From: Pseudomonadota bacterium
GTDB taxonomy: Bacteria; Pseudomonadota; Gammaproteobacteria; Acidiferrobacterales; UBA6901
Assembly: GCA_021785795.1 (NCBI GenBank)
Contig: JAJYEK010000009.1
Location: 1 to 57,721 of the forward strand
Length of the DNA stretch: 57,721 nt
Reading direction: 5' to 3'
In this document: one piece after another, positions 36,372-47,908 of the stretch
Layout: the number at the start of each line of letters is the position of its first letter
How positions within the stretch are numbered: position 1 is the first letter of the stretch
The notes under the pieces: generated by a model
Seen by the model: only the letters and a program-made list of their open reading frames with translations
Databases searched by the model: none
What the model was told of the DNA's origin: nothing
Translations under genes and position numbers: made by a program

Positions 36372-38246
36372 ATGGCATTGCTCCAGATCAGCGAACCGGG
36401 CCAGTCAACGGCTCCACACCAGCGCCGCCTGGCCGTGGGCATAGACCTCGGTACTACCAACTCGCTCGTTGCCTGTGTGCGCAGCGGCATAGCGGATACC
36501 CTGCCGGATGACGAAGGCCGGCACCTTCTGCCGTCGGTCGTGCGTTACCTGGCAGGGGCGGACGCCAGCGTCGGGGAGGCGGCGCTCGCGGTGGCGGCCG
36601 ACGACCCGCTCAATACTGTCGCTTCGGTGAAGCGACTGATGGGGCGCGGCCTCGATGACGTGAAGCGGCTCGGTGGCGCGCTGCCGTACGAGTTTGCGCC
36701 GGGCGACAGCGGGATGCCGCGCATCCGCACCGCAGCCGGGTTGGTCAGTCCGGTGGAAGTATCCGCCGAAATCCTCCGCTCGCTCAAGCGGCGCGCCGAG
36801 GCCACCCTCGGGGGCGAGCTGAGCGGTGCGGTCATCACCGTTCCGGCCTATTTTGATGACTCCCAGCGCCAGGCAACCAAGGATGCGGGACGGCTCGCCG
36901 GCCTCAATGTGCTGCGTCTGTTGAATGAGCCAACTGCTGCGGCGGTTGCCTACGGTCTGGACCAGAAGGCTGAGGGCATCTTTGCGATCTACGATCTCGG
37001 CGGCGGCACCTTCGACATATCCATCCTGCGGCTCAACCGCGGGGTTTTCGAGGTACTCGCCACGGCCGGGGATTCGGCGCTCGGAGGAGACGACATGGAT
37101 CACGCGATCGCCGACTGGATGCTGCGGCAGGCCAGTGTGGACGTGTCTGCCGACCCGTACGCCGCGCGCCGCGCGCTGCGTGATGCGCGCGTTGCGAAAC
37201 ACGCCTTGTCTCAGGCCGCGGAGACCCTGGTGCGGGTAATACGTCCGGACGGTTCGATATGGCAGGGCCTGCTGACGCGCGGCGAATTCGAGGCTCTGGT
37301 CGACCCGATCATCGAGCGCACGGTTGCTCCCTGCAGGCGTGTCCTGCGCGATGCCGGCATCACCGCATCCGATGTCTCGGAAGTCGTATTGGTTGGCGGT
37401 TCGACCCGCATGCCGCGCGTGCGCGAGCGTGCCGCCGCGGTCTTCGGTCGTACTCCGCTCACCGATATTGACCCGGACCGGGTGGTCGCGATCGGGGCGG
37501 CGATCCAGGCCGACATTCTGGTCGGCAACAAGCCTTCAGACGAGATGCTGCTGCTCGATGTCATCCCGCTGTCGCTCGGGATTGAGATCATGGGTGGTAT
37601 GGTCGAGAAAATCATCGCGCGCAACTCGACCATTCCGATTGCCAAAGCCCAGGATTTCACGACCTTCAAAGACGGGCAGACCGCCATGGCGATCCACGTG
37701 GTGCAGGGCGAGCGCGAACTGGTTTCGGACTGCCGTTCGCTCGCCCGCTTCGAGCTGCGCGGCATTCCCCCTATGGTTGCGGGAGCCGGGCGCATACGTG
37801 TGACGTTCCAGGTGGATGCCGACGGGCTGCTGAGCGTTTCGGCGCAGGAGCAGACGAGCGGTGTGGCAAGCAGCGTAACCGTCAAGCCTTCGTACGGCCT
37901 GTCGGATGACGAGATCGAGCGCATGCTGCGGGATTCCATCGCGTATGCGCGGGAGGACAGTGCTGCGCGTGACTTGCGGGAGCAGCAGGTCGAAGCGGAC
38001 CGTGTCCTGGACGCAGTCGAGGCCGCTCTAGCGGCTGACGGGGCCGCACTGCTGTCGGCGTCCGAGCGTCAGGAGATAGAGCAGGAACTGTCCCGGCTGA
38101 GGGCGCTGCGTGCGGGCGCGGATGCCGCACGCATCCGTGAGGGTATTGCTGCGCTTGACCGGGCGACCCGGGAGTTCGCCGCGCGGCGCATGGATGCGGG
38201 GATCAGTAAGGCACTGTCGGGGCATCGGCTGGATGAGTTCAACTAG
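36372..38246 (+). CDS. hscA: Fe-S chaperone HscA (Hsp70 family)
   Basis: 624 residues, normal for HscA. The ATPase domain has [28 protein letters not shown] and [14 protein letters not shown]. The substrate domain follows from [17 protein letters not shown]. HscA uses ATP to release clusters from IscU by binding its LPPVK loop. The ATG at 36372 gives [10 protein letters not shown], the family N-terminus. It is ten bases from fdx in the isc operon. Confidence 0.97.
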   Translation: MALLQISEPGQSTAPHQRRLAVGIDLGTTNSLVACVRSGIADTLPDDEGRHLLPSVVRYLAGADASVGEAALAVAADDPLNTVASVKRLMGRGLDDVKRLGGALPYEFAPGDSGMPRIRTAAGLVSPVEVSAEILRSLKRRAEATLGGELSGAVITVPAYFDDSQRQATKDAGRLAGLNVLRLLNEPTAAAVAYGLDQKAEGIFAIYDLGGGTFDISILRLNRGVFEVLATAGDSALGGDDMDHAIADWMLRQASVDVSADPYAARRALRDARVAKHALSQAAETLVRVIRPDGSIWQGLLTRGEFEALVDPIIERTVAPCRRVLRDAGITASDVSEVVLVGGSTRMPRVRERAAAVFGRTPLTDIDPDRVVAIGAAIQADILVGNKPSDEMLLLDVIPLSLGIEIMGGMVEKIIARNSTIPIAKAQDFTTFKDGQTAMAIHVVQGERELVSDCRSLARFELRGIPPMVAGAGRIRVTFQVDADGLLSVSAQEQTSGVASSVTVKPSYGLSDDEIERMLRDSIAYAREDSAARDLREQQVEADRVLDAVEAALAADGAALLSASERQEIEQELSRLRALRAGADAARIREGIAALDRATREFAARRMDAGISKALSGHRLDEFN

Positions 38247-38256
38247 GATACGTCCG

Positions 38257-38595
38257 ATGCCCAAGATCACGTTTCTGCCCCATGCGGAGATCTGCCCGCA
38301 GGGAGCCACCATCGAGGCAGCCCCTGGAACCAGCATCTGCGATGCCGCCCTCGAGGCCGGCATCCGCATCGAACATGCCTGCGAGAAATCCTGCGCCTGC
38401 ACGACTTGTCACGTCATCGTGCGCCGTGGGTTCGAGTCCTTGGAGCCGGCGAGCGACAAGGAAGAGGATCTCCTGGACAAGGCCTGGGGCCTGGAGCCGC
38501 AGTCGCGACTGAGCTGCCAGGCTAAGGTTGGCGATACCGAGATGGTAATCGAAATTCCCAAGTACACCATTAATATGGTGGCGGAAAAGTCTTGA
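38257..38595 (+). CDS. fdx: [2Fe-2S] ferredoxin of the isc system
   Basis: 112 residues. The adrenodoxin-type cluster ligands are in EHACEKSCACTTCHV and the distant LSCQAKVG. It reduces sulfane sulfur or clusters during assembly with IscS/IscU. The start ATG at 38257 follows a weak site. It lies between hscA and iscX in the conserved order. Confidence 0.97.
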   Translation: MPKITFLPHAEICPQGATIEAAPGTSICDAALEAGIRIEHACEKSCACTTCHVIVRRGFESLEPASDKEEDLLDKAWGLEPQSRLSCQAKVGDTEMVIEIPKYTINMVAEKS

Positions 38596-38608
38596 TAAGG
38601 GGGCAACG

Positions 38609-38812
38609 ATGAGCCTGAAATGGACGGATAGCCGGGAAATTGCCATTGCCCTGAGCGATAAATACCCGGATGTGGACCCGCGGCAAGTCCGGTTTACGGA
38701 TCTGATGGCCTGGATCCAGGGGCTCGAGGGTTTCGACGATGCCGAGGAGCGCTGCGGCGAACGCATTCTTGAGGCCATCCAGATGGCCTGGGTCGAGGAA
38801 TCCGGCGACTGA
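38609..38812 (+). CDS. iscX: IscX (YfhJ) Fe-S assembly regulator
   Basis: 67 residues, highly acidic, matching the single-domain IscX family: LKWTDSREIAIALSDKYPDVDP then FTDLMAWIQGLEGFDD and AIQMAWVEE. It binds IscS and iron and tunes desulfurase activity. It is 13 bases after fdx and is the last gene of the isc operon; about 125 bases separate it from ndk. Confidence 0.96.
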   Translation: MSLKWTDSREIAIALSDKYPDVDPRQVRFTDLMAWIQGLEGFDDAEERCGERILEAIQMAWVEESGD

Positions 38813-38938
38813 GCCGGTTTCGTTGTGCGTGCGCTTCCAAACCGTTAAACTACGGAATTCAAACGCTTAAGGGTGGGAGAGCACCGATCCCGGTATCGCA
38901 CCGTCCTTGGGCTGGCAAACTAACCGGACGGATTATTG

Positions 38939-39370
38939 ATGGCTCTTGAACGTACCCTTTCGATCGTAAAACCAGACGCTGTTGCAAAGAACTTGATCGG
39001 CGAGATCTGCGCGCGCTTTGAAAAGGCCGGTCTGCGGATCGTGGCGGCGAAGATGGTTCACCTCAGCCGCAGCCAGGCAGAGGGTTTCTACGCCGTCCAC
39101 CGGGAGCGTCCTTTTTTCAAGGACCTTGTGCAGTTCATGATTTCCGGCCCGGTTATGGTGCAGGTACTGGAGGGGGAGGGCGCGATTCAGAGGAATCGCG
39201 ACATCATGGGAGCCACCAATCCCAAGAATGCCGCGCCGGGCACGCTTCGTGCCGACTTTGCCTCGAGCGTTGAGGAAAATGCGGTGCATGGCTCGGACGG
39301 TCCGGATACCGCGCGTACCGAGATCGGGTATTTCTTCAGTGCGATGGAGCTGTGTGCCCGCACCCGTTGA
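38939..39370 (+). CDS. ndk: Nucleoside diphosphate kinase
   Basis: 143 residues. It equilibrates NTP and NDP pools by a phosphohistidine. The family N-terminus [14 protein letters not shown] and the active-site [16 protein letters not shown] with the phospho-accepting His are present. The [18 protein letters not shown] block binds nucleotide. Its ATG at 38939 has only a weak GGACGGA site. It has an intergenic region of its own but runs on into rlmN. Confidence 0.97.
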   Translation: MALERTLSIVKPDAVAKNLIGEICARFEKAGLRIVAAKMVHLSRSQAEGFYAVHRERPFFKDLVQFMISGPVMVQVLEGEGAIQRNRDIMGATNPKNAAPGTLRADFASSVEENAVHGSDGPDTARTEIGYFFSAMELCARTR

Positions 39371-39378
39371 GAAAGACC

Positions 39379-40482
39379 GTGGCGACCAAGGCTAAAACCA
39401 ACCTGTTCGGTCTCGACCCTTCCACGATGCGGGCATTTTTCGTGGATATGGGCGAGAAGCCGTTCCGAGCTGCGCAGGTGCTGCAATGGATCCACCACTA
39501 CGGCGCCGACAGCTTCGAGGTCATGACCAACATCGGCCGCCCGCTGCGTCAGCGCCTCGCCGAAGTAGCCGAAGTCGTGGCTCCGCAGATCGTGCTGGAC
39601 CGGGAGGCATCGGACGGTACCCGCAAATGGCTGCTGCAGTTGGCCGACGGCAACTGCATCGAGACCGTGTTCATCCCGGAAGACGGGCGCGGGACGCTGT
39701 GCGTATCGTCCCAGGTCGGCTGTACCCTGAATTGCTCTTTTTGCGCAACCGGACACCAAGGGTTCAACCGTAATCTAGAGGCCAGTGAGATCATCGCGCA
39801 GCTTTGGGTTGCCAACCGCGCGCTTGGCCGTGACCCGCGGGGCGAGCGGCTCATCACGAATGTCGTCATGATGGGCATGGGCGAGCCGCTGCTCAATTTC
39901 GACAACGTCGTTGCGGCCATGCAGCTCATGCTGGACGACATGGCTTACGGACTGTCCAAACGCCGGGTCACGCTCAGCACCGCCGGCGTGGTGCCCGCCA
40001 TAGACCGGCTGCGGGAAACCTGTCACGTGAGCCTGGCCGTGTCGCTGCATGCTCCAGACGACGCGCTGCGCGACCGGCTGGTGCCGCTCAATCGCAAGTA
40101 CCCCATCGCAGCGCTGCTCGATGCCTGCCGGCGCTATGTCGCCGTGGATGGTCGGCGGCGCGTGACCTTCGAGTATGTGATGCTCGCAGGCGTGAACGAC
40201 AGCATTCAGCACGCGCGCGATCTGACCCGGCTCCTGACGGATGTTCCTTCCAAGGTTAACCTGATACCCTTCAATCCATTTCCCGCCAGCGTCTATGCGC
40301 GTTCCGACCAGTCGACCATCGACCGCTTTCGCGACGTCTTGATGAATGCCGGCCTGATGACGGTCACGCGCAAGACCCGCGGCGATGACATCGATGCCGC
40401 CTGTGGTCAGCTCGCCGGCCGCATCGAAGACCGGACGCGGCGTTCGTTGCGACCCAGACAAGGAGGCGTGAGCAACCTATGA
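39379..40482 (+). CDS. rlmN: Dual-specificity 23S rRNA/tRNA adenine-C2 methyltransferase RlmN
   Basis: 367 residues. A radical-SAM enzyme with the C-x3-C-x2-C cluster motif in [12 protein letters not shown] and the conserved [15 protein letters not shown]. It methylates A2503 of 23S rRNA and A37 of some tRNAs. The GTG at 39379 gives [13 protein letters not shown], the family N-terminus; an ATG at 39352 inside ndk would add nine residues. It overlaps pilW by four bases. Confidence 0.95.
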   Translation: MATKAKTNLFGLDPSTMRAFFVDMGEKPFRAAQVLQWIHHYGADSFEVMTNIGRPLRQRLAEVAEVVAPQIVLDREASDGTRKWLLQLADGNCIETVFIPEDGRGTLCVSSQVGCTLNCSFCATGHQGFNRNLEASEIIAQLWVANRALGRDPRGERLITNVVMMGMGEPLLNFDNVVAAMQLMLDDMAYGLSKRRVTLSTAGVVPAIDRLRETCHVSLAVSLHAPDDALRDRLVPLNRKYPIAALLDACRRYVAVDGRRRVTFEYVMLAGVNDSIQHARDLTRLLTDVPSKVNLIPFNPFPASVYARSDQSTIDRFRDVLMNAGLMTVTRKTRGDDIDAACGQLAGRIEDRTRRSLRPRQGGVSNL

Positions 40483-41240
40483 ATCCGCTGATGCGAGGCG
40501 CAATCGCGGTCGCGCTCAGTCTTCTGCTGGGCGCCTGTGTCACGGTCGGACCGACGGGGAAGCCCACCAACAAGAAACAGCTGGTATCCACACTCACCCA
40601 GCTCGGAGCCGGCTACATTGCGCGTGGTGAGTACGACGTGGCGCTTCATGAATTGAAGCACGCGCTCGAGATTGATCCGGATGATTCGGAGGCAAACAAC
40701 ATAATGGGTCTGCTATACGCACGACTCAAGGATAACGACAGGGCCGAGCATTATTACCGCAAGGCGATCTCGCTACAGCCCGACAATTCCGATGCCCAGA
40801 ACAATTACGGAGTATTCCTGTGCCAGCGCGGGCAGCTCAAGTCTGCCGAGAAGCATTTCACGGCGGCGTTGTCGAACCCGCTTTACAAGACCCCGGAATT
40901 GGCGGATATGAATGCCGGCGTCTGCTACATGAAGGGAGCCGATTCGCTCAATGCGGAGAGGTATTTCCGCGCAGCACTCGAAATAAACCCGAAACTTCCG
41001 CTGGCGCTGTACTATATGGCCAAGATCGGTTTTGATCAGGGGCAGCCGGGGCTGGCGCGCGGCTATATCCAGCGCTATTTCAAGGTGGCGAAACCATCCC
41101 CGGTGCCGCTGCTGCTGGCGGTGCGGATTGAGCGCGCGCTCGGGCACGTCAATGCGGCGGCAAGCTATGCGGTATCACTGAGCGGTATGTTCCCGGATTC
41201 GCCCGAGGCGCAGCAGTTACGCACGCTGGATGGCGGATAG
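40479..41240 (+). CDS. pilW: Type IV pilus assembly lipoprotein PilW (PilF)
   Basis: 253 residues. Lipoprotein signal with lipobox LLGAC near residue 20, then six TPR units such as [43 protein letters not shown] and [20 protein letters not shown]. It is the outer-membrane pilotin needed for secretin PilQ multimerisation. ATGA overlap with rlmN shows coupling. The gammaproteobacterial order rlmN-pilW-rodZ-ispG-hisS is kept. Confidence 0.93.
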   Translation: MNPLMRGAIAVALSLLLGACVTVGPTGKPTNKKQLVSTLTQLGAGYIARGEYDVALHELKHALEIDPDDSEANNIMGLLYARLKDNDRAEHYYRKAISLQPDNSDAQNNYGVFLCQRGQLKSAEKHFTAALSNPLYKTPELADMNAGVCYMKGADSLNAERYFRAALEINPKLPLALYYMAKIGFDQGQPGLARGYIQRYFKVAKPSPVPLLLAVRIERALGHVNAAASYAVSLSGMFPDSPEAQQLRTLDGG

Positions 41241-41256
41241 ATTAAGATATCGTCCC

Positions 41257-42171
41257 ATGGAAATGGAAACTCCCCAGAAGAAATCCTCCTCCGGCTTTGG
41301 GCCGGGGCCGGCCCTCGCCAAGGCGCGCGAAGGTCTCGGGCTGACGCATGAAGAGGTCGCCGAGCGGTTGCGCCTGGCACCCCGGCAGGTTCAGGCGCTG
41401 GAGTCGGATGATTACGACCATCTGCCCGGGCCGACGTACATCCGCGGTTACCTGCGCAGTTACGCCGAACTGGTGGGTTTGGCCTCGGGCCCGATCCTCG
41501 AGGCCTACGGGCACGTGCCTGCCGCCAGCAAGACAACCAGCCTCGACAGCATTGCGCCCAGGGAGGACGTGACCAGCCAGCACCGCCATGTCCGGCTGGC
41601 GACGTATGCGCTCGTAGCGCTCATCATTGCGCTAGCGGCAAGCTGGTGGCAGGGCCGATCGCACCGCGAAACCCCTGTACCGGCAAGGGTGCCGGCACCA
41701 TTGGCGGCCGCGCCGGCCGTCGCCGCGCCGGCAGTTCGCCCCGCTGCGGTACCGCCGAAACCGGGCTTCACTCCTGCGAGAGTGTCCGCCCGCCCGACTG
41801 CGGCGTCCGTGCGCACGGGGACGGCGGTCTCATCCCCGTCTGGATCGCAGACCGCCGCGACCAAGTCGCCACAGGCGGCTGTGCCCGGGAATGTCGCGGC
41901 CGCGACCGCAGCCGCCGGTCGGGTGCTGCTGGTGCTAAAGATGGTCCAGGACTCGTGGGTGGATGTGCATGACGCCCAGGGCAACAAGCTGCTGTACGAG
42001 ACCGTGCCGGCTGGCCGGGTCGTCACGCTTGAAGGCAGCGCGCCGCTCAGCGTTTTTCTGGGCAATGCCGCCGGCGTGCAGGTCGAGTTCGACGGCAAAC
42101 CCTTCAATCCGGCACCCTACATCCACGGACAGGTCGCACGTTTCATTCTGGGTGCGGCCCGAAGGCACTGA
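41257..42171 (+). CDS. rodZ: RodZ-like helix-turn-helix membrane protein
   Basis: 304 residues. An N-terminal Cro/CI-type HTH ([19 protein letters not shown] and [20 protein letters not shown]), one transmembrane helix near residue 120 ([18 protein letters not shown]), a low-complexity Ala/Pro periplasmic linker, and a C-terminal DUF4115 domain ([19 protein letters not shown]). RodZ links MreB to the wall-elongation machinery. The ATG at 41257 gives MEMETPQK. It is one base from ispG. Confidence 0.92.
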   Translation: MEMETPQKKSSSGFGPGPALAKAREGLGLTHEEVAERLRLAPRQVQALESDDYDHLPGPTYIRGYLRSYAELVGLASGPILEAYGHVPAASKTTSLDSIAPREDVTSQHRHVRLATYALVALIIALAASWWQGRSHRETPVPARVPAPLAAAPAVAAPAVRPAAVPPKPGFTPARVSARPTAASVRTGTAVSSPSGSQTAATKSPQAAVPGNVAAATAAAGRVLLVLKMVQDSWVDVHDAQGNKLLYETVPAGRVVTLEGSAPLSVFLGNAAGVQVEFDGKPFNPAPYIHGQVARFILGAARRH

Positions 42172-42172
42172 T

Positions 42173-43306
42173 ATGGAAAACCCGAGCCCGATTGTGCGGC
42201 GCCAGACGCGCCGTATCATGGTAGGAGAGGTACCGGTAGGCGGCGGCGCACCGGTGAGCGTGCAGAGCATGACGAACACCGATACCTGCGACGTAGACGC
42301 CACGGTTGCCCAGATTCGTGCCCTGGCCCGGGCGGGCGCCGACATCGTGCGTGTTTCAATTCCATCCATGGAAGCCGCCGAGGCCTTCGGGCGGATCCGA
42401 ATGCAGGTGGACATCGCGCTCGTGACGGATATCCACTTCGATTACCGGATTGCGCTGCGCGTGGCCGAACTCGGGGCCGACTGTCTGCGCATCAATCCCG
42501 GCAATATCGGACGTGAGGACCGCATCCGCCAGGTCGTCGACGCGGCCAGAGAACAGGGTATTCCGATCCGTATCGGGGTCAACGCCGGTTCCTTGGAGAA
42601 GGAGCTGCAGAAGAAGTATGGGGAGCCGACTCCACAGGCGCTGGTCGATTCGGCGCTGCGGCACATCGATATCCTCGAGCGTCTCGGCTTCCACGACTAC
42701 AAGGTGAGCGTCAAGGCCTCGGATGTGTTCATGGCCGTCGCGGCCTATCGCATGTTGGCGACCCAGACGGACAATCCGCTGCACTTGGGCATTACCGAGG
42801 CTGGTGGCGCCCGTTCCGGTGCGGTGAAGTCCGCAATCGGCCTCGGCATGCTTCTTTCCGAGGGCATAGGCGACACCATTCGCGTTTCACTCGCGGCCGA
42901 TCCAGTCGAGGAGGTAAAGGTCGGCTTCGATATCCTAAAAAGCCTCCACGTCCGCAACAAGGGGATAAACTTGATCGCCTGCCCGTCGTGCTCGCGGCAG
43001 GAATTTGATGTCATTGGAACGGTGAACGCACTTGAGGCGAGGCTGGAGGATATTACCGAACCTATGGATGTGGCGGTCATCGGTTGCGTGGTCAACGGAC
43101 CTGGGGAGGCGCGCGAAGCCCATGTCGGCCTTGCCGGGGGTTCGCCCTGCCTGCTCTACGTCAATGGCCGTCCGGATCACAAGGTTTCGAAGGAGCAGCT
43201 CGTCGATGAGTTGGAGCGGGTAATCCGCGCCCAGCTCATTCTGCGTCGTGAATCGGCCGGCACCACCGCAGCCGGTACGGTCCTTCCCATCAAGCAGATC
43301 GACTGA
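42173..43306 (+). CDS. ispG: 4-hydroxy-3-methylbut-2-en-1-yl diphosphate synthase IspG
   Basis: 377 residues. It catalyses the penultimate step of the MEP isoprenoid pathway with a [4Fe-4S] cluster. Cluster ligands lie in [11 protein letters not shown] and [10 protein letters not shown]. The N-terminus [12 protein letters not shown] and the substrate loop [10 protein letters not shown] are conserved. It starts one base after the rodZ stop (TGATATG). It is a client of the isc system encoded upstream. Confidence 0.97.
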   Translation: MENPSPIVRRQTRRIMVGEVPVGGGAPVSVQSMTNTDTCDVDATVAQIRALARAGADIVRVSIPSMEAAEAFGRIRMQVDIALVTDIHFDYRIALRVAELGADCLRINPGNIGREDRIRQVVDAAREQGIPIRIGVNAGSLEKELQKKYGEPTPQALVDSALRHIDILERLGFHDYKVSVKASDVFMAVAAYRMLATQTDNPLHLGITEAGGARSGAVKSAIGLGMLLSEGIGDTIRVSLAADPVEEVKVGFDILKSLHVRNKGINLIACPSCSRQEFDVIGTVNALEARLEDITEPMDVAVIGCVVNGPGEAREAHVGLAGGSPCLLYVNGRPDHKVSKEQLVDELERVIRAQLILRRESAGTTAAGTVLPIKQID

Positions 43307-43317
43307 GGGGCGCCCCG

Positions 43318-44586
43318 GTGAGTCGGGCGATACAGGCAGTGCGTGGGATGAATGATCTCCTCCCGGACGCCCTCGGGCTGTGGCAGCGGGCGGAGCAGTG
43401 TGCTTCCGGGGTGCTTCATTCCTACGGTTATCGAGAGATCCGTTTGCCGCTGCTGGAGAAAACCGAGCTCTATGTGCGCTCGATCGGGCAGGTCACCGAC
43501 ATCGTCGAAAAGGAGATGTACACCTTCGAGGACCGCAATGGCGAGAGTCTGAGCCTGCGGCCGGAGGGTACTGCCGGCTGTGTGCGTGCCGGCATAGAAA
43601 ACGGTCTGCTGCACAACCAGATCCAGCGGTTCTGGTATGCCGGGCCGATGTTCCGCCATGAGCGTCCGCAGCGCGGCCGTTACCGCCAGTTCTACCAGAT
43701 CGGCGTCGAAGCATTCGGCATGTCGGCACCGGAGCTGGATGCGGAACTCATCCTGATGGGCGCACGTCTGTGGCGCAGCCTCAAAGTGCACGACGTCGTG
43801 CTGCAACTCAATTCCCTCGGCACGCCCGCCTGCCGGGCGAGCTATCGCCGGCTGCTTGTCGATTACCTCGAGGAGCACCGCACGGTGCTCGATGAGGACA
43901 GCCTGCGGCGTCTGCACAGCAATCCGCTGCGGGTTCTCGACAGCAAGAACCCGGCGCTGCAGGGTGTGATCGAGCGCGCCCCCAGCCTGTTGGATCACCT
44001 CGATCCGGAGTCGGCCGCGCATTTCGATCGCCTGCGCAGCCTGCTGGATGATGCCGGTGTCGGCTATGTGGTCAACCCGCGGCTGGTGCGAGGCCTCGAC
44101 TATTACACGCGGACAGTGTTCGAATGGGTGAGCAGTGCGCTTGGTGCGCAGGCGACCATTTGCGCCGGAGGCCGTTACGATGGGCTGGTAGAACAACTTG
44201 GCGGGCGGGCGACGCCGGCAGCCGGATTCGCGATCGGCATGGAGCGGGTCGTCGAACTGCTCGCGCAGCAGGAGTTGGCGACGGAGACCGGGCGGTCCCA
44301 GCTGTACATGGTGCTGCTCGGGGAATTGGCGCAACGGCGTGGCGCGCTGCTTGCGGAGCGCCTACGCGATGATGGAATCGCCGTGGAATGCGATGCGGCC
44401 GGTGGTTCGCTAAAGAGCCAGATGCGGCGCGCGGACCGCAGCGGCGCGGTCTACGCGGTGTTGATCGGAGATGCCGAGATCAGCGCCGGACTGGTGAGCA
44501 TCAAGTCGTTACGGTCGGAAGGGCCGCAGGAGCAGATCCCGGAGGGCAGCCTGGCGCAGGCGCTCAAACAGAGACTGGTGTGCTGA
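43318..44586 (+). CDS. hisS: Histidyl-tRNA synthetase
   Basis: 422 residues. Class II synthetase motifs: RGMNDLLPDAL at the start, motif 2 around FRHERPQRGRYRQFYQIGVE, the histidine loops LVRGLDYYTRTVFEW and GGRYDGL, and motif 3 GFAIGMERV. The C-terminal anticodon domain contains EISAGLVSIKSLRSEG. The start is GTG at 43318. Eleven bases separate it from ispG. Confidence 0.98.
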   Translation: MSRAIQAVRGMNDLLPDALGLWQRAEQCASGVLHSYGYREIRLPLLEKTELYVRSIGQVTDIVEKEMYTFEDRNGESLSLRPEGTAGCVRAGIENGLLHNQIQRFWYAGPMFRHERPQRGRYRQFYQIGVEAFGMSAPELDAELILMGARLWRSLKVHDVVLQLNSLGTPACRASYRRLLVDYLEEHRTVLDEDSLRRLHSNPLRVLDSKNPALQGVIERAPSLLDHLDPESAAHFDRLRSLLDDAGVGYVVNPRLVRGLDYYTRTVFEWVSSALGAQATICAGGRYDGLVEQLGGRATPAAGFAIGMERVVELLAQQELATETGRSQLYMVLLGELAQRRGALLAERLRDDGIAVECDAAGGSLKSQMRRADRSGAVYAVLIGDAEISAGLVSIKSLRSEGPQEQIPEGSLAQALKQRLVC

Positions 44587-44634
44587 GGCGCGCAGCGGCG
44601 CCTGCACCCGAACTACAGACGGACGGAGAGAAAC

Positions 44635-45273
44635 TTGGAAGCATTCGATTCGGACCAACAACTCGAGTGGCTCAAAACCTGGTGGAACAAGTACGGCAAT
44701 GCCCTGATCGCCGGAGTTGCCCTCGGCATCCTGGTAATCGCCGGAACCAACTACTGGTTGAGGCACCGTGCGTTCAGTGCGGATGCTGCTTCTTCGCTCT
44801 ACGATGTCATGCTGGGGGAGTTGTCTCAGAAGAACGTGTCCGCAGCGCAAGCCGACGGTCAGCTGCTCATCAGGCATTACGGCTCGACACCCTATGCCGG
44901 CGATGCGGCGCTGGTGCTCGCGCGCCTGAGCATGGATGCGGGTAACGCCAAGGCTGCGCGCGGCCATCTGCGGTGGGCGATGGACCATGGAACCGGAGCC
45001 GGAGTGCGCGTCGTGGCGCGACTGCGCCTTGCACGGCTGCTGATGCAGGACGGCAGACTCGATGCGGCGCTGAAGCTTGCGGACAGCAGGGATCGAGATG
45101 GCTTTGCATCGGATTACGATGAGCTGCGTGGTGACATCCTCGTGGCGCAGGGCAAGAGGAACCAGGCGCGCCAGGCCTACAGCGCAGCCCTGACCGAACT
45201 CGACCCCAATGCGCCGTATGCGCGTGTGCTCCAGATGAAGCTCGATGATCTGGGTCCGGAGGTCGGCAAGTGA
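44635..45273 (+). CDS. yfgM: YfgM-family ancillary SecYEG subunit
   Basis: 212 residues. A short cytoplasmic N-terminus (LEWLKTWWNKYGNA), one transmembrane helix (LIAGVALGILVIAGTNYWL, residues about 25-43), and periplasmic TPR-like helices. It binds SecYEG and PpiD and helps pass clients to periplasmic chaperones. The start is TTG at 44635 after GGAGAGAAAC. It overlaps bamB at a GTGA, so they are coupled. Confidence 0.92.
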   Translation: MEAFDSDQQLEWLKTWWNKYGNALIAGVALGILVIAGTNYWLRHRAFSADAASSLYDVMLGELSQKNVSAAQADGQLLIRHYGSTPYAGDAALVLARLSMDAGNAKAARGHLRWAMDHGTGAGVRVVARLRLARLLMQDGRLDAALKLADSRDRDGFASDYDELRGDILVAQGKRNQARQAYSAALTELDPNAPYARVLQMKLDDLGPEVGK

Positions 45274-46472
45274 TTCGTAGCATGTTGTGGCGCAGCGTTC
45301 GTATTCTGTCGATGCTGATTCTGGTGCTCGGCCTCGGGGGATGCGGCATCATGAACTGGATACATGGCGGGAAGAGCAACGCTGCGCCGCCAGCCAAGCT
45401 CAAGAGCTTCGCGGCCGCATATCGCGTGGAACGCGTCTGGAGCGCCGATATCGGTGGCGGTGCCGGCGCCAAGTTCATCAGACTTTCCCCCGCTCTTCAC
45501 GACGGCGTGCTCTATGTGTCGGAGCCGCACGGTCAGGTCCGGGCCTATGTTGCGGCTACCGGCAAGAAGCTGTGGGGCAGGGACCTGAAAAATACTGAGA
45601 TCGAGGGCGGCACCGGCTATGCCGATGGCATGGTGCTGCTTGGCACCCGTAACGGGACGGTGATCGCGCTCAATGCAACGAATGGTGCGCCGCTGTGGAC
45701 GGCTTCCGTGTCGAGCGAAGTTCTGTCTCCGCCCCGTGGTGCCGACGGAATCGTGGTCGCCCAGACCGTCGATGGTAGCATCTTCGGGCTGTCTGCAAAG
45801 AGCGGCAAGCAGCTGTGGATGCAGGAACACACCGTGCCGGCGCTCAGTTTGCGCGGGAGCTGTACGCCGCTGATCGTAGACCATGTCGTGGTGACGGGCC
45901 TGGCCAACGGAAAGCTCGCGGCCTACCATGAGTCCGACGGCAGGCAGCTTTGGGAAATTCCGGTTTCGGAGCCCCATGGGCGCAACGAGATCGCACGTCT
46001 GGTCGATGTCGACGCGCCGCCGGTGGTTGTTGGTGAGACGCTCTATGCTGATGCCTATCATGGCAAGCTCGTCGCCTTCAATCTCGCGAGCGGACGCATC
46101 CAGTGGTCGCGCGACGTCTCGAGCTACGCGGGGATGGCGGTCGATGCCAACAATATCTACGTCTCCGACGCGCGCGGCTACGTAACGGCCTATGATCTGG
46201 CTACCGGCGCCAATGTGTGGCAGCAGACGGGCTTGCACGGTCGCTGGCCCACCGCACCGGTGGTGATCGGAGATACCGTCGCGGTTGGCGATTTTCATGG
46301 ATACGTCCACTTCCTGTCGGTGGATGACGGGCGGTTCGTCGCACGCTACCGGATGGGAAGCGCAGCGATCCTGGCTACGCCGGCGGCCGATGCCGAGACT
46401 CTTTATGTCGCCGACCAGGATGGAGACGTCGTTGCCCTGCGCCTGCACGCGAAGGTACAGTCGGTGCCGTAA
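45270..46472 (+). CDS. bamB: Outer-membrane assembly lipoprotein BamB
   Basis: 400 residues. A lipoprotein signal with lipobox GLGGC near residue 25 is followed by an eight-bladed PQQ-type propeller; repeated W-x-x-D-L / G-x-x-Y-A-x blades are visible (KLWGRDLKNTEIEGG, QLWEIPVSEPHGRNEI, ANVWQQTGLHGRWPT). It is part of the BAM complex that inserts beta-barrels. The GTG at 45270 is chosen because GGAGG lies eight bases ahead; the next ATG, at 45282, is too far from it. Confidence 0.95.
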   Translation: MIRSMLWRSVRILSMLILVLGLGGCGIMNWIHGGKSNAAPPAKLKSFAAAYRVERVWSADIGGGAGAKFIRLSPALHDGVLYVSEPHGQVRAYVAATGKKLWGRDLKNTEIEGGTGYADGMVLLGTRNGTVIALNATNGAPLWTASVSSEVLSPPRGADGIVVAQTVDGSIFGLSAKSGKQLWMQEHTVPALSLRGSCTPLIVDHVVVTGLANGKLAAYHESDGRQLWEIPVSEPHGRNEIARLVDVDAPPVVVGETLYADAYHGKLVAFNLASGRIQWSRDVSSYAGMAVDANNIYVSDARGYVTAYDLATGANVWQQTGLHGRWPTAPVVIGDTVAVGDFHGYVHFLSVDDGRFVARYRMGSAAILATPAADAETLYVADQDGDVVALRLHAKVQSVP

Positions 46473-46502
46473 CGCACGTATCGGGTGCCTGGAAGCGAAG
46501 CA

Positions 46503-47894
46503 ATGAAACCGGTGGTCGTTCTGGTGGGCCGGCCGAATGTCGGCAAGTCCACCCTGTTCAACGCTCTGACACGCAGCCGTGACGCGCTGGTGGCCGATGT
46601 CCCGGGGCTGACCCGCGATCGGCTGTACGGCAACGGCCTCGTAGGGGACCGTCCGTATCTGGTGGTGGACACCGGCGGCATCAGCGATGACCGCAGCGCC
46701 CTGGGCGAGCTGATGTCGGTCCAGGTACGACAAGCCATCACCGAGGCCGATGTCGTGGTGCTGCTGGTCGACGGGCGTGCCGGTCCCAATGCGGCCGATC
46801 GGTCCATTGCCGACGAGATCAGGCGGCTCGGCAAGAGCGCAGTGCTCGCGGTAAACAAAACCGAAGGCATGGATCCGGGCCTTGCGGTGGCGGAGTTCCA
46901 TGCCCTGGCCGGCGGGCAGCCGGTGGCCATTTCCGCATCCCACGGCGACGGTATCGACGAACTGATGCGCCGGGTTCTCGTGCCGCTCCCGCGCGTGGAA
47001 GAAGAGCACGCGTCGGGAGACGTTCCGCGGATCGCTGTGGTGGGACGACCCAATGTGGGCAAGTCGACGCTGGTCAACGCGATGCTCGGCGAGGAGCGCG
47101 TGGTGGTTTACGACGAACCCGGCACCACGCGCGACAGCATATATATTCCGCTGGAGCGGGCGGAGCGACGTTACGTATTGATCGACACGGCAGGCGTGCG
47201 TCGACGCGGCCGCATCGACGATGCCATTGAGAAGTACAGCGTCATCAAGACGCTGCAGGCGATCGAGGTAGCCAATGTGGTGCTGCTCGTGCTCGATGCC
47301 CGGCAGGAGGTCAGCGAACAGGACGTGAGTCTCGCCGGCCATGTCCTCGAAGAGGGACGTTCGCTGGTGCTGGCCGTCAACAAATGGGACGGTCTGGACG
47401 AGAGCCGCCGTGACTGGATCAAGCGCGAGCTGGAGCGCAGGCTTGCGTTTGTCGCCTTCTGCCCGCCGCACTTCATCTCGGCGCTGCGTGGTTCCGGTGT
47501 TGGCGCGCTGTTTCCGGCTATCGACCGGGCCTACGCATCGGCTCGGCGCACTATTCCGACGTCGCGACTGAACCGCATTCTGCTGAAGGCGGTGCAGGTG
47601 ACTGCACCGCCGATGGTTCATGGCCGGCGCATCAAGCTCAAGTATGTGCACCAGGGTGGCAAGAATCCTCCGCTTCTGGTGATCCACGGCAACCAGACCG
47701 AAGCGATGCCCGGCTACTACACCCGCTATTTGTCCAATGCCTTCCGCCAGGCTCTTGGGCTCGAAGGCACGCCGGTGCGCATCGAATTCGTGCAGAGCGA
47801 GAATCCCTACGAAGGCAAGAGGAACCGGCTGACCCCGCGGCAGTTCGAGAAGCGCCAGCGGCTGCGGCGCATTGCGCGCAAGAAATACGGGTGA
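46503..47894 (+). CDS. der: Ribosome-assembly GTPase Der (EngA)
   Basis: 463 residues. Two tandem GTPase domains: [14 protein letters not shown] with DTGG near 55 and NKTEG, then [14 protein letters not shown] with [10 protein letters not shown] and NKWDG. The C-terminal KH-like domain contains [14 protein letters not shown] and the family end KKYG. It acts in 50S subunit maturation. The ATG at 46503 follows GGAAG. It ends the bamB-der block of the same operon. Confidence 0.98.
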   Translation: MKPVVVLVGRPNVGKSTLFNALTRSRDALVADVPGLTRDRLYGNGLVGDRPYLVVDTGGISDDRSALGELMSVQVRQAITEADVVVLLVDGRAGPNAADRSIADEIRRLGKSAVLAVNKTEGMDPGLAVAEFHALAGGQPVAISASHGDGIDELMRRVLVPLPRVEEEHASGDVPRIAVVGRPNVGKSTLVNAMLGEERVVVYDEPGTTRDSIYIPLERAERRYVLIDTAGVRRRGRIDDAIEKYSVIKTLQAIEVANVVLLVLDARQEVSEQDVSLAGHVLEEGRSLVLAVNKWDGLDESRRDWIKRELERRLAFVAFCPPHFISALRGSGVGALFPAIDRAYASARRTIPTSRLNRILLKAVQVTAPPMVHGRRIKLKYVHQGGKNPPLLVIHGNQTEAMPGYYTRYLSNAFRQALGLEGTPVRIEFVQSENPYEGKRNRLTPRQFEKRQRLRRIARKKYG

Positions 47895-47908
47895 TGGCCG
47901 TGTGCCGC